Below, piece by piece: positions 7,857-17,336 of a DNA stretch of 64,000 nt. The position numbers and the translations under genes were made by a program. The notes below the pieces were generated by a model. The model was not told the origin of the DNA, did no database searches, and saw only the letters and a program-made list of their open reading frames with translations. The stretch covers positions 1,364,001 through 1,428,000 of the forward strand of contig NZ_SOCA01000001.1 of assembly GCF_004364345.1 (NCBI RefSeq), given 5' to 3'. Position 1 is the first letter of the stretch, and the number at the start of each line of letters is the position of its first letter. Source of the DNA: Prosthecobacter fusiformis. Its GTDB lineage: Bacteria; Verrucomicrobiota; Verrucomicrobiia; Verrucomicrobiales; Verrucomicrobiaceae.

Positions 7857-8118
7857 AGATTTGGTTAGGTTAGTGGATTGCCGCTTGGAAATACTTCCAG
7901 CCAGGGTCTGAACCGGTGGCTGCGGACACATTGATTCGCCCCCTGCATTGAAGGCGGATGTATGTCATCACAAACACTTCACTCACTGCACAGCCTCATG
8001 CACTCTAGTCCTTTATACCCAACTGAAGGCCACAGCTGGCGGCAGTGGCGAACCTTTATTGTCTGGCGGATCACGAAGTTTTCTTTTCGGATCTCGCCAT
8101 GACCTAACCACAAATTCT

Positions 8119-8493
8119 ATGAAAACATCCATACGCCCCATCTTGTTCGCCGCAGGCTTTGCCATGGCCTCCAATCTCCTTCCAGCCCAGACACCAGTCA
8201 CCGATCCCGCCACCCCGCCTCAGGGAGCACGCGGTGAAGGTGTCGGTAAAAATGAAGCCGTAAATGCAGATCTCGGCAGCGCTCTGAAAGATTCTGACTC
8301 GGTTTTCAAGCGGCTGGATACAGACGCCAGCGGCAGCCTCAGCAAGGCGGAATTCTCCAAGCTTTCCGACAACGAAAAGACAGAGACGGTGAAGTCTGAG
8401 TCCAAGGCCACCGAGGCTCCGTCACCAGCGCCTGCCGCAGATGCCGCTGCACCTGCGGAACCTGCAGACAACAACAACCGCCCGAAACAGTAA
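8119..8493 (+). CDS. Secreted EF-hand protein
   Basis: The 124-residue product has a signal peptide (to LLPAQ, about residue 23) and one clear EF-hand calcium loop, DTDASGSLSKAEF, at about residues 69-81. An Ala/Pro-rich tail follows. It probably binds calcium in the envelope; a single hand suggests pairing with a partner. It is transcribed divergently from the 7856 gene, and the two share a similar 5' leader. A strong hairpin terminator follows at 8512. Confidence 0.7.
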   Translation: MKTSIRPILFAAGFAMASNLLPAQTPVTDPATPPQGARGEGVGKNEAVNADLGSALKDSDSVFKRLDTDASGSLSKAEFSKLSDNEKTETVKSESKATEAPSPAPAADAAAPAEPADNNNRPKQ

Positions 8494-8511
8494 CCCCCTT
8501 TTTGAACGAGC

Positions 8512-8544
8512 TGCCCCGCTGGGTCTTCTAGACTCGGCGGGGCA
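8512..8544. terminator. Bidirectional hairpin terminator between convergent genes
   Basis: TGCCCCGC (8512-8519) pairs with GCGGGGCA (8537-8544). The inner GGGTCT/AGACTC arms extend the stem around a TCT loop. It lies between the stop at 8493 (+) and the stop at 8551 (-) and is followed by TCTTATTT on the plus strand. Confidence 0.75.
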
Positions 8545-8550
8545 TCTTAT

Positions 8551-9225
8551 TTACGCCACCCCCGCATCCTCCAGCGCCCTCTTTAACAAAGCCTTGCCAC
8601 CGCTTTCGATGACCTCTCCATGACCCACGATGATACGGTCGAAATCACTCGCCAGCACTTTTGCCATGGAGGCTCGAAACGCCTCCTGATCACTGATGCA
8701 GAGTTTAAAGATGCGGCTCATGCCCGGATACCTTTTAAAGCCCGCAATGTAACGGTGAAAAAAGCGGTCCCATCCATGCTCGTTGGGATCAAAGTTAAAG
8801 ACGATGTCCGCCACGATGAGGGTGCGGCTGGGCACATGCAGAAACAGGTGCTCCTTCAGTTTCGGCGCACCGTCCACGGAGAAGACCTCCACTTCACCAC
8901 TCCATTCAGCAGGAGCAGGCAACAGCGGCTGAGTGGGAAATTTCACCACCTCCGAAAACCCTGGCGGACCCAGGAACGGCACACCAGGAAAAGCTGCGCG
9001 GCCTTCTTTCGCATACGTGTCATGCAGCAGCATCGCCTCTACCAGCCAGCCCAATTTTCCGAGGGCCTGGATCGCCCCGACATCCGCCGGAGGAAAAGGA
9101 GCCATGGAATGCAGGATCGTCTTGCCTGAGCGCAGCCGGATGACGGTGACGTTACGTCCATGCTGAGTGCCCAGCACCGAAAGTGGGTATTGTAGCAGCC
9201 AAAGATTTTCAGCGATTTGTTTCAT
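8551..9225 (-). CDS. DUF4336-like (metallo-beta-lactamase fold) protein
   Basis: The 224-residue protein reads like the DUF4336 family, a metallo-beta-lactamase-fold group. Visible features are ENLWLLQYPLSVLG at the N-terminus, GKTILHSMAPFP, the strand and loop around LIVADIVFNFDPNE, and IIVGHGEVI near the C-terminus. The canonical HxHxDH metal motif is absent, as is usual for this group. The start is set at ATG 9225 (MKQIAENLW). It lies 26 bp after the phospholipase-D-like gene on the same strand, so the two probably form an operon. The substrate is unknown. Confidence 0.65.
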   Translation of the reverse strand: MKQIAENLWLLQYPLSVLGTQHGRNVTVIRLRSGKTILHSMAPFPPADVGAIQALGKLGWLVEAMLLHDTYAKEGRAAFPGVPFLGPPGFSEVVKFPTQPLLPAPAEWSGEVEVFSVDGAPKLKEHLFLHVPSRTLIVADIVFNFDPNEHGWDRFFHRYIAGFKRYPGMSRIFKLCISDQEAFRASMAKVLASDFDRIIVGHGEVIESGGKALLKRALEDAGVA

Positions 9226-9251
9226 ACATGTGGGGGGCAAAGGGTTACAGG

Positions 9252-10625
9252 CTAGAGCTGAGACCGAATAGGAATCATGATCCATTCCAGGAAGCGGTCT
9301 TTCAAAGAGCGCGCCTCAAAATCCGCCATGGTATAGGGTTTCGCCAATTTCAGATCATCCTGGAAAATACGGTCCATCGCTTCTCCGAACCCCACATCAT
9401 AGACACTCACATCGATCTCCTCATTGATCTGTGAAGAGCGCGGATCCAGGTTGGACGTGCCGAAAAGGGAGAAACGCCCGTCCACCACCATCGTTTTGGA
9501 ATGAATCATCGTTGGGCTGTACTGAAAGATCTTCACTCCCGCTTCGAGCAGCTTTCCATAGCTTTCACTGCCGGCAGATTTGGTGGCTGGCTGGTCATTG
9601 TATTTTCCTGGAATGATGAGCTTCACATCCACCCCCCGTTTAGTGGCCTCCGCCAGCAGATGCACAAAATCATCCGTCGGCGTGCAGTAAGGATTGGTGA
9701 TGTAAATGCTCTTTTCCGCAGCGGCGATGGCCACCGCCTGGGTGACGGGAAGAGGGGCGGTGGTGAAGGCACGTGAGGTGATCACCTGCGCCATGAGCGG
9801 ACCTGCGGACGGCAATGCTGGAAAGTGGTCTGCACCGCTCAGGAGCTCCTCCGTGGCCTCCAGCCAGTGCTGCTGGAATGCGGTCTGCAGCTTGGCCACG
9901 ATGGGGCCTTCCAGTTGGCCGTGTACCTCCCGCCAGTGGTCGGCCGCATCGGCATTTCCCTGCCATTCATCGCCGAATCCCACTCCACCGGTGAAACCCA
10001 TTTTCCCATCCACCACCAGCACCCGGCGGTGCGTGCGCCGGTTGATGCGGTCAATGCGGATGCCCCTGGCCGGATGGTAATAGGCCACTTGGCAGCCCGC
10101 TTTGCGCAGGCGGTCGATCTCCTCATTCTTCAGCCCTAAGCCAGAGCCGATGCCATCCAACAGAATGCGCACCTTCACTCCCTTGCCCGCCTGTTCACAA
10201 AAAGCGTCCATGAACTGGGATCCCACCTTGCCTGAATGGAAGATGAATGCTTCGAAATTAATGGTCTTCTGCGCAGCGCGTATCGCCTCCAGCATAGGCG
10301 GGAAAATACCCACGCCATTGTGCAGCAGGGTGATCTTGTTCCCCCCGATGGGGACCGGGTCCGCCATGGCATGAGCGGAGCCAAAAAAGGCAGGATCAGA
10401 AACGGCGAATTCATGCTTAGGCCGGTATTCAATAACCTCACGTTTCACAAAAAGAATGCTGTAGATGACGAAGCCTACTAGCAAAAAGGCCAGAACCTCT
10501 AACCAGCCGCGCACGGAAAGCCTTCCCCAGCGCCTAACCAGAAGATTAAAATAGCCCTCCTTCAGGCGGGTGCGGCGGTTTTTCGGCTTGGGATTTTCTG
10601 AAGCAGCCGGGGAATCATCACTCAT
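9252..10625 (-). CDS. Phospholipase D / cardiolipin-synthase-like protein
   Basis: The 457-residue protein has one N-terminal membrane helix (about 35-55, LEVLAFLLVGFVIYSILFV) and two phospholipase-D modules. The second has a textbook HKD motif, HSKTMVVDG followed by FGTSNLDPRS. The first is HRRVLVVDG followed by GGVGFGDEW, with Arg in place of the motif Lys. The family joins two phosphatidylglycerols, or PG and PE, to make cardiolipin at the inner membrane. ATG 10625 (MSDDSP) is chosen over an upstream GTG-type start at 10640. It is first in a likely two-gene operon with 8551-9225. Confidence 0.8.
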   Translation of the reverse strand: MSDDSPAASENPKPKNRRTRLKEGYFNLLVRRWGRLSVRGWLEVLAFLLVGFVIYSILFVKREVIEYRPKHEFAVSDPAFFGSAHAMADPVPIGGNKITLLHNGVGIFPPMLEAIRAAQKTINFEAFIFHSGKVGSQFMDAFCEQAGKGVKVRILLDGIGSGLGLKNEEIDRLRKAGCQVAYYHPARGIRIDRINRRTHRRVLVVDGKMGFTGGVGFGDEWQGNADAADHWREVHGQLEGPIVAKLQTAFQQHWLEATEELLSGADHFPALPSAGPLMAQVITSRAFTTAPLPVTQAVAIAAAEKSIYITNPYCTPTDDFVHLLAEATKRGVDVKLIIPGKYNDQPATKSAGSESYGKLLEAGVKIFQYSPTMIHSKTMVVDGRFSLFGTSNLDPRSSQINEEIDVSVYDVGFGEAMDRIFQDDLKLAKPYTMADFEARSLKDRFLEWIMIPIRSQL

Positions 10626-10701
10626 GCTTGTACATCGCATTCTGCATGACTCATGGCTGTGACCATGAACAGAAGATTACCGTGCGTGCCTTTCTATCGG
10701 A

Positions 10702-11397
10702 TTACCTCACCACTGTCTGCGCATGCACTGCTTCACAAATCATACGCAGGGAGCTTTCCAGATCCCCATCCGCCGTCTTGAAGGCATCGGCATCAATCGT
10801 CAGCGGAGCACCCAGCACCACCAGCGGCGCACCGTATTGCGGACATTGGATAGCCTGCTCCAGGGTGAGCCCGCCCACCGCCTGCACAGGGATCTGCACC
10901 GCCCGCACCACCTCGCGTAGCTGGTCCATGGGGCTGGGCATGCGATGGCCCGCAGCCGCGATGCCCCGGCGCTCATCATAGCCGATGTGGTGGATCACAT
11001 AATCACAGCCCAGGTCTTCGAGAAACTTGGCCCCTTCCACCATGTCCGGGCACACCATGTTATCCCCCATGACTTTGCAGCCGAAATCAGCGCCAGCTTT
11101 GACCACGCATTTGATCGTCTCCGCATGCGCACGGGCCATCACCACCACATGAGTCGCCCCGGCCTTGGCCATCATTTCCGCCTCTAGGTACCCGCCATCC
11201 ATGGTCTTTAGATCCGCCACGATGGGTGTATTCGGAAAGGCTTTCCTCAAAGCCCGCACTCCATGCAGCCCCTCAGCCAGGATCAGCGGAGTACCCGCCT
11301 CCAGCCAGTCCACGCCAGCACGCATGGCCAGGGCCGCCGTTTCGAGAGCTTCGTCAATATTGGTTAGGTCGAGTGAAATTTGGACAATGGGTTTCAT
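10702..11397 (-). CDS. 3-hexulose-6-phosphate synthase / keto-gulonate-phosphate decarboxylase family (HUMPS)
   Basis: The 231-residue TIM barrel belongs to the orotidine-phosphate-decarboxylase superfamily. The signature VADLKTMDGG (Asp62, Lys64, Asp67) fits hexulose-6-phosphate synthase (DLKTMDAG) better than keto-gulonate-phosphate decarboxylase (DAKIAD). The phosphate-binding end VQAVGGLT is also present. It would either condense formaldehyde with ribulose-5-phosphate (ribulose monophosphate pathway) or act on a related keto-sugar phosphate. No phospho-hexuloisomerase is seen nearby. It is transcribed divergently from a PAS-AraC regulator, which probably controls it. Confidence 0.75.
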   Translation of the reverse strand: MKPIVQISLDLTNIDEALETAALAMRAGVDWLEAGTPLILAEGLHGVRALRKAFPNTPIVADLKTMDGGYLEAEMMAKAGATHVVVMARAHAETIKCVVKAGADFGCKVMGDNMVCPDMVEGAKFLEDLGCDYVIHHIGYDERRGIAAAGHRMPSPMDQLREVVRAVQIPVQAVGGLTLEQAIQCPQYGAPLVVLGAPLTIDADAFKTADGDLESSLRMICEAVHAQTVVR

Positions 11398-11452
11398 GGC
11401 GGCTGAGGGATTGCAGTTTTACACAAACGTGCCCATCATCGTCACGACAAAG

Positions 11453-12250
11453 ATGATGCGAAATGCGACACTTCTCAAACCCCGCGCCCTAAGCCAGCGT
11501 CCCGCCTCCGTGATCCGGCACTGGCAGCGGGAGCGTGACCGCTGGGCCGCCACCCTGGCACCTGCCGCACTCTTTCATCCCCTGTTTGACCATATCCCCG
11601 GCGTGTATTTCTTTGCCAAGAACAGGCAGGGTCATCTCATGTTTGCCAGTGAGGGCCTGCGGCAGCGTTACTCCATGCAGGATGAATTCGAAATCCTGGG
11701 CATGACGGACTTTGATCTGAACCCCGGCAGCATGGCCCAGGCCTATGTGGATGACGACGACCAACTCCTCCAGGGCAAAGCCCCAAAGATTGAGCGCATT
11801 GAGCTCTGGTGGGACCGCCAGGGCATGCCGGACTGGTTTCTGGTGACCAAGCTGCCCGTCCATGACCAGCACGGGCAGATCCAGGGCGTCATGGGCCTGC
11901 TGCGCCGTCCAGATGAGGCCGAGCGCCGTCTGCCTGTTTTCCAAACCGTCGCCCAGGCGGTCGAAATGATCCGGCACGACTTTGCCCGGCCGCTCCTTGT
12001 CGAAGACGTGGCCACCGCCTGCGGCCAGTCCCTGCGCCAGCTCCAGCGGCATTTCCAGGCCGCCTTTGGCATCACGCCTCAGGAGTTTCTGCTGAAAACC
12101 CGCGTCCTCGCTGCCGCCCGCCTGCTGGAGACCACGGCCCTTTCCATGGCTGAAATCGCGCGCCGTTGCGGTTTCCCGGACCAAAGCGCCTTCACCCAGC
12201 ACTTCCGCAAACGCACGGGCAAGACCCCCAGCGCCTACCGGGAAAGGTAG
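11453..12250 (+). CDS. AraC-family regulator with PAS sensor domain
   Basis: The 265-residue protein has an N-terminal PAS-type domain (about 40-150: [21 protein letters not shown] ... GMTDFDLNP ... [13 protein letters not shown]). The C-terminal AraC/XylS domain (about 160-262) has both helix-turn-helix units: [21 protein letters not shown] and [21 protein letters not shown], then KTPSAYR. ATG 11453 is used; GTG 11429 is an alternative. Fifty-five bases separate it from the divergent HUMPS gene, a common regulator-target arrangement. The PAS pocket probably senses a small ligand. Confidence 0.85.
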   Translation: MMRNATLLKPRALSQRPASVIRHWQRERDRWAATLAPAALFHPLFDHIPGVYFFAKNRQGHLMFASEGLRQRYSMQDEFEILGMTDFDLNPGSMAQAYVDDDDQLLQGKAPKIERIELWWDRQGMPDWFLVTKLPVHDQHGQIQGVMGLLRRPDEAERRLPVFQTVAQAVEMIRHDFARPLLVEDVATACGQSLRQLQRHFQAAFGITPQEFLLKTRVLAAARLLETTALSMAEIARRCGFPDQSAFTQHFRKRTGKTPSAYRER

Positions 12251-12321
12251 CCGCACAAGGAAGACTGGCATTTTCCCCTTGCTGCCGGGCATCCCCTGCG
12301 AATCATCAAGGTTCCATACCC

Positions 12322-13311
12322 ATGAGCAAAGCCCCCATCACAGTTGCAGTCACCGGTGCCGCCGGTCAGATCGGTTATTCCCTCCTTTTCCGCATCGCCT
12401 CGGGTGCCCTTTTTGGCCCGGACCAGCCCGTGAATCTGCGCCTGATCGAGATCGAACCTGCCCTCGGTGCCCTCAGCGGTGTCTGCATGGAGCTGGATGA
12501 CTGCGCTTTCCCTCTGCTCAATAGCATCACCCCGACTGCGGACCTGGACGAAGGTTTCAAAGGTGTGAACTGGGGCATCCTCGTCGGTTCCGTCCCACGT
12601 AAGGCTGGCATGGAGCGCAAAGACCTGCTGAAGATCAACGGCGGCATCTTCACCAACCAGGGCAAGGCCATTGAAAAGAACGCTGCCAGCGATGTGCGCG
12701 TCCTCGTCGTCGGCAACCCATGTAACACGAACTGCCTCATCGCGATGAACAATGCCAAGGGTGTGCCTTCGGACCGCTGGTTCGCCATGACACGCCTGGA
12801 CGAAAACCGCGCCAAGAGCCAGCTCGCTGCCAAGGCCGGCGTCCACAATACCTCCGTTTCCAACCTAGCCATCTGGGGAAATCATAGCGCCACCCAGTAT
12901 CCCGATTTCTACAACGCCAAAATTGACGGTAAGCCAGTGACCGATGTCATCAGCGACCACGACTGGCTGAAGGGCGATTTCATCAGCACTGTCCAGCAGC
13001 GCGGTGCCGCCATCATCAAGGCTCGCGGTCTTTCCTCCGCCGCCTCCGCCGCCAATGCCGCTTGCGACACCGTTTACAGCCTCACTCACCCGACCGCTGA
13101 AGGTGACTGGACCAGCGTGGCCGTGTGCTCCGATGGCAGCTATGGTATCGAAAAAGGCCTCATGTTCTCCTTCCCTGTCCGCACCGACGGCAGCAAATGG
13201 GAGATCGTCCAGGGCGTGCCGGTCAATGAATTCAGCCAGGCCAAGATCAAGGCTACCGAAGACGAACTCCGTGAAGAGCGCGCTGCGGTGACTGAGCTGG
13301 GCCTCATCTGA
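12322..13311 (+). CDS. mdh: Malate dehydrogenase
   Basis: The 329-residue protein is the cytosolic-type malate dehydrogenase of the TCA cycle (malate + NAD+ to oxaloacetate). It shows the NAD loop [10 protein letters not shown] (11-20), the NAD-binding GNPCNTNC, the catalytic pair in TRLDENRA (Asp160, Arg163) and the proton-acceptor His188 in IWGNHSATQ. The length matches the family. The start at 12322 removes a 52-residue extension that overlaps the AraC gene. The 71-bp gap from that regulator shows no clear promoter. Confidence 0.95.
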   Translation: MSKAPITVAVTGAAGQIGYSLLFRIASGALFGPDQPVNLRLIEIEPALGALSGVCMELDDCAFPLLNSITPTADLDEGFKGVNWGILVGSVPRKAGMERKDLLKINGGIFTNQGKAIEKNAASDVRVLVVGNPCNTNCLIAMNNAKGVPSDRWFAMTRLDENRAKSQLAAKAGVHNTSVSNLAIWGNHSATQYPDFYNAKIDGKPVTDVISDHDWLKGDFISTVQQRGAAIIKARGLSSAASAANAACDTVYSLTHPTAEGDWTSVAVCSDGSYGIEKGLMFSFPVRTDGSKWEIVQGVPVNEFSQAKIKATEDELREERAAVTELGLI

Positions 13312-13411
13312 TTCTGATTCCATTCATTTCTCCTTATCCGGGGCGGACCGCAGTGATGGGTACATCCATTTGCGGCTTCGCCCCGATTTGGATAGCCGGG
13401 TACCTTTACTT

Positions 13412-14407
13412 ATGTCTCGATTTCTCGCCCTCTTCCTCGCTGCGGTCACTAGCGTCAGCGCCCTGGACCTGAGACTGCCCACAGGCAATGGTGCCCTGCT
13501 AGTCGGTGACGGGCAGGGTTATTTCCAGTTTGTGGACCGCGACTTTGAAGGCGTTAAATCCACCCCATGGGAAGGTGGCCAGTTTGGCTTCGTCCGGGAT
13601 GCCCGCCGTATCGGCTCCCGCATCGCCTACGCCCGCTTCCATGAGGGCATGGACATCAAGCCCACTCAGCGGGATGGCCGGGGCAATCCGCTGGATGACA
13701 TTCACCCTATCCTGCCCGGAACGGTCGTTTACGTCACGGCCGGTGCCAGCCTTAGCAATTATGGACGTTACATCGTCGTCCAGCATGAACTCCTGGAAGG
13801 CACCTTTTATTCCCTGTATGCCCACCTCGCCTCCGCCAATGTCAGCGCAGGGGAAAAGGTTACTCATGCCTCCATTTTGGGGCGCATGGGCTATACCGGT
13901 AGTGGTATCGACCAGCGCCGTGCCCACCTGCATGTGGAACTGAACATGCTTCTGAACCCCGAGTTTGAAGCCTGGCATGCCACCCACTTTCGCTCACCCA
14001 ATCATCACGGGCTTTTTAATGGCATGAACCTCCTGGGACTGGACCTCCAGGCCCTGTACTTGGCTCACGCCAAAAACCCTGATATCTCCCTAGCCACTTT
14101 CATCCGCAGTAGCGAGGCCTGGTTTGAAATCACCGTCCCCGCCACCGCCAAGATGGATTTCCTCACCCGTTATCCCTGGCTGCGTGAGGGTGCCCCCACT
14201 CCCGTGAATGCCTGGAAGATCCGCTGTACCCGCTGGGGCCTTCCCGTGAGCGTCACTGCTGTCGGACAGGCCGTTCCCCAGGTCACTGTCTCCTGGGTGA
14301 AAGACGACCCCATCCCCCATTACTACAACACCCGTGGTCTTGTGAGTAATAGCGGCCAGATCACCGTCAGCGGCCTCCAGTTCGCTCAGTTGATGATCGG
14401 GTTGTGA
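13412..14407 (+). CDS. Secreted M23 (LytM-type) metallopeptidase
   Basis: The 331-residue product has a signal peptide (MSRFLALFLAAVTSVSA). A peptidase-M23 domain (about 60-195) follows, with the zinc ligands in HEGMD and HLHVE plus YSLYAHL and GRMGYTGSG. These enzymes cleave peptide cross-links in peptidoglycan. A large insert (RDGRGNPLDDIHPILPGTV) sits after HEGMD. The C-terminal region (about 230-331) is a separate beta domain of unknown type. The gene is 100 bp downstream of mdh and is probably transcribed on its own. Confidence 0.85.
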   Translation: MSRFLALFLAAVTSVSALDLRLPTGNGALLVGDGQGYFQFVDRDFEGVKSTPWEGGQFGFVRDARRIGSRIAYARFHEGMDIKPTQRDGRGNPLDDIHPILPGTVVYVTAGASLSNYGRYIVVQHELLEGTFYSLYAHLASANVSAGEKVTHASILGRMGYTGSGIDQRRAHLHVELNMLLNPEFEAWHATHFRSPNHHGLFNGMNLLGLDLQALYLAHAKNPDISLATFIRSSEAWFEITVPATAKMDFLTRYPWLREGAPTPVNAWKIRCTRWGLPVSVTAVGQAVPQVTVSWVKDDPIPHYYNTRGLVSNSGQITVSGLQFAQLMIGL

Positions 14408-14429
14408 TGGGATTTGTCCTTTCGATTGC

Positions 14430-15199
14430 ATGAACATAAACCGGCTTGAAAAGCTTGCCTGGGCAGTGGTATTCCTGCCCCTGGCATTTACTCCCACTAT
14501 GAGCCAAACAGCCGGAGAACGGAAAATCAAGATTGAGCAACATGAGGCCACCTCACCTTCAGTCGAAGCGGCCTCCCGTAAAATACGGTCCATAGAGCGG
14601 CTGAAAAAAGAGGGCGTAGCAACCATTGATCACCTTCCTGTGATCGAAGACAGCCAAAGCTGTCGTGAGCGCAGCGCTGAAGAAATCGCCCGTCGCGCCA
14701 TAGCGGTTTGTATCACCGCAGTCAAAGGCGAAGGCTTAGACCAAGCCATCGTCGAAACTCTGGTCAAAAAGTATGGGGCCGAAGCTTTTTTCACCCCAAT
14801 GAGAAGGCCTTCATCCAAAACCCTTCCCCTTCTGAGCAAGACCGGCTCAACTTTGCTTGGCGCTATGAATGTGCGTGGGTACTGCTGTGGGCTCTAGGTT
14901 ATGTCGAGTCTTTGGACCGCCCAGACAAAATTTGCGATGTCATCAAACTAGTGGGTATTGTCCGCGATCATAGCACGGAACAGCTCCTCAAGGATGCCAA
15001 GCTGCGCCCTCTCGACCAGTTGCTGGATGAAGCCGACCTAATCTATCGTTACCATTGGGCTACAACCAGCGCCCGGCTCAAAGGAGAGGAAGCTCCAGCC
15101 CAATTGGAGGGCGGTGTCGTAATGGAACGCCACTATGCTCTGAACTGGCTCATCGGCTATATGGATCAGGAGTGGGATGATGTATCCACAGACACTTGA
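14430..15199 (+). CDS. DUF4272 secreted protein, split by a -1 frameshift
   Basis: Two overlapping frames make one protein. The first (14430 onward) has a signal peptide (MNINRLEKLAWAVVFLPLAF) and the start of a DUF4272 domain, RSAEEIARRAIAV ... VKKYGAEAFF. The second frame, -1 relative to it, carries the rest: HPNEKAFIQNPSPSEQ, FAWRYECAWVLLWALG and the C-terminus at 15199. The switch falls at T TTT TTC (14786-14792), six Ts then C, which is also a canonical slippery heptamer. Possible explanations are a homopolymer sequencing error, a real disabling indel, or programmed -1 frameshifting. The joined product is about 256 residues; the function of the domain is unknown. Confidence 0.7.
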
Positions 15200-15238
15200 A
15201 CCTCTTGCACCACCCGCCGCCCCCGGCATGATGTGCAC

Positions 15239-17248
15239 ATGATCAGTATTCTCGATGCCTCCGACGGCGCTCCCGGCGGCCCTTCGCTCGCGGAGAGGAT
15301 GCATCATGCCTTTTCCACCGAGGGAAAGCTGGCCCTGTCCCCCCAGTTTGAATACCGGCCGCAGCAGCAGCGCATGGCGCAACTCGTGGCCGGTGCCCTG
15401 GAAAAGAACAAGCCCCTGGTCGTCGAAGCTGCGACTGGCGTCGGGAAGTCCCTGGCCTATCTGGTGCCTGCCGTCGAATACGCCCTCCAGCAGGGCCGTA
15501 AGGCCATCATCTCCACCCACACGATCAACCTCCAGGAGCAGCTCATCCACAAGGACATCCCGATCGTCAAAAAGATCGTCGGCCCCTTTCATGCCGAACT
15601 GCTCAAAGGCCGCAGCAACTACCTGTGCCCCACCCGCCTAAAGAACGCCTATTCCCATAGCGGCGACCTCTTCAGCAGCAGCGAGACGGCCGAGCTACAA
15701 CTCATCGAAGATTTCTTCCGGGAGAACCCTTCTGCCACGCTGAGCGAGATGGATTTCACCCCGGGTGCCCGCGTCTGGTCCCTCGTCTGTAGCGAGCCCC
15801 ATGCCTGCACGCCGCGCCGCTGCCCTCCAGGGAGTGGCTGCGTATACCAGGACGTCCGCCGCCGTATGGCGGAGGCGGATGTGCTGGTGCTCAACCATAC
15901 CCTCTTCTTTACTCTGCTGGCCTCAGCCGAAGAAGGCCCGCTGGCGGAAGATGCCAACTTCATCTTCCCGCGTGACTTCGTCATCTTGGACGAGGCCCAC
16001 ACCATCGAGAACATCGCGGCCAAGGCCTTCGGCATCCATGTCAGCGAATCCAACATCCGCTTTGAACTGGGCCGTCTCTTCAATCCCAAGACCCGCAAAG
16101 GCTTCTTCCAGTCCCTGGGGGAACAGGATGGCACGCGTGAAGTTTCCCAATGCATCGGCATGGTGGAAAGCTTCTTCCGCACCGCCGAGAATGCCTGCAA
16201 GTTCACCGGGCCTTATGGCAAAGAATTCCGCGTGCGCGAAGCGGGACTCACCGAAGACACCCTTTCCCTGCCCCTTCAGCGCGTGGCCCGTATCGCCACA
16301 AAGGCTGGGGACGCCGCCAAGAGTGAGGGCCAAAAGCTGGAACTACTGGACATCGCCAAACGTCTCGGTGCCCTGCGTCTGGCCATCAGTTCATTCCTGG
16401 ACCAGAGCGAGGAAGGGCACGTCTATTGGGCCGAACGCAGCGGCGGTGATAACAAGATCGTCTCCTTTCACAGCGCCCCCATTGATGTTGCCCCAAAACT
16501 GGAGAGTATCTTCTTCACTGGTACCAAGGCCTGCGTCTTCACCAGTGCCACGCTGGGCGTGGGTGATGACGTGAAGCTGAACTACTTTCGCAACCGGGTG
16601 GGAGCTTACAAGGCCCAGGCCGCGACCATCGAAAGCCCTTTTGACTTCAAAAAGCAAATGAAGTTATACCTGGTCAAGCGCATGCCCGAACCCAGCAGTG
16701 CGCAGTATCAGGATGCGATGATCGAGCAGATCGAATACTTCCTTGGCCTGTCCAAGGGCCGCGCCTTCGTCCTCTTCACCAGCTACAGCCAGATGACCGC
16801 ACTGGCCGACCGCATTGAGGACTTCTGCCTGGATCACGGCTGGCGTTTGCTCGTTCAGGGAAGAGGCATGCCCCGGCACCAGATGCTGCATGAATTCAAG
16901 AAGGACACCCACAGCATCCTCTTTGGCACAGACAGCTTCTGGACCGGCGTGGACGTCCCTGGCGAGGCCCTGAGCAACGTCATCATCACCCGCCTCCCTT
17001 TTGCGGTGCCGGATCACCCCGTCACTGCCTCCCGCATGGAATACCTGGAGGAGCAGGGCCTCAACAGCTTCAGCGAATACAGCGTCCCCGAGGCCATCCT
17101 CAAGCTCCGTCAGGGCGTCGGTCGCCTCATCCGCACCCAGAACGACAAAGGCATGGTCGTCATCCTCGACAACCGTATCCTCACCAAGCCCTACGGCCGC
17201 GCCTTCATGGCCAGCCTGCCGGATTGCCCCACAGAGATTGTCGGCTGA
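15239..17248 (+). CDS. dinG: ATP-dependent DNA helicase, DinG/XPD type
   Basis: The 669-residue superfamily-2 helicase shows Walker A ATGVGKS (66-72), the DEAH box (251-254, LDEAHTIEN) and motif VI QGVGRLIRTQ. Cysteines 130, 184, 190, 195 and 201 lie between Walker A and DEAH, where DinG and XPD proteins hold a 4Fe-4S cluster. DinG unwinds R-loops and forked DNA 5' to 3'. ATG 15239 is chosen; GTG 15233 is also in frame. No LexA-type palindrome was found upstream. It is a single gene, and the downstream sulfatase is unrelated. Confidence 0.85.
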   Translation: MISILDASDGAPGGPSLAERMHHAFSTEGKLALSPQFEYRPQQQRMAQLVAGALEKNKPLVVEAATGVGKSLAYLVPAVEYALQQGRKAIISTHTINLQEQLIHKDIPIVKKIVGPFHAELLKGRSNYLCPTRLKNAYSHSGDLFSSSETAELQLIEDFFRENPSATLSEMDFTPGARVWSLVCSEPHACTPRRCPPGSGCVYQDVRRRMAEADVLVLNHTLFFTLLASAEEGPLAEDANFIFPRDFVILDEAHTIENIAAKAFGIHVSESNIRFELGRLFNPKTRKGFFQSLGEQDGTREVSQCIGMVESFFRTAENACKFTGPYGKEFRVREAGLTEDTLSLPLQRVARIATKAGDAAKSEGQKLELLDIAKRLGALRLAISSFLDQSEEGHVYWAERSGGDNKIVSFHSAPIDVAPKLESIFFTGTKACVFTSATLGVGDDVKLNYFRNRVGAYKAQAATIESPFDFKKQMKLYLVKRMPEPSSAQYQDAMIEQIEYFLGLSKGRAFVLFTSYSQMTALADRIEDFCLDHGWRLLVQGRGMPRHQMLHEFKKDTHSILFGTDSFWTGVDVPGEALSNVIITRLPFAVPDHPVTASRMEYLEEQGLNSFSEYSVPEAILKLRQGVGRLIRTQNDKGMVVILDNRILTKPYGRAFMASLPDCPTEIVG

Positions 17249-17336
17249 CATCGCTCTGGTGATCCGAGAAAATGTGTCCGAAACGCGGATAAAACGTCAG
17301 TGCATTGCGTTACCAGTGGCACATCAAAAACCCATC

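Noticed and set aside
14708..15199. Independent 163-residue gene
   Set aside because: Its first 30 residues are nonsense out of frame, and the rest completes the DUF4272 domain started in the other frame. It is treated as the second half of one gene.
15190..15238. LexA (SOS) box upstream of the DinG-type gene
   Set aside because: I looked for a CTGT-N8-ACAG or similar palindrome and saw none.
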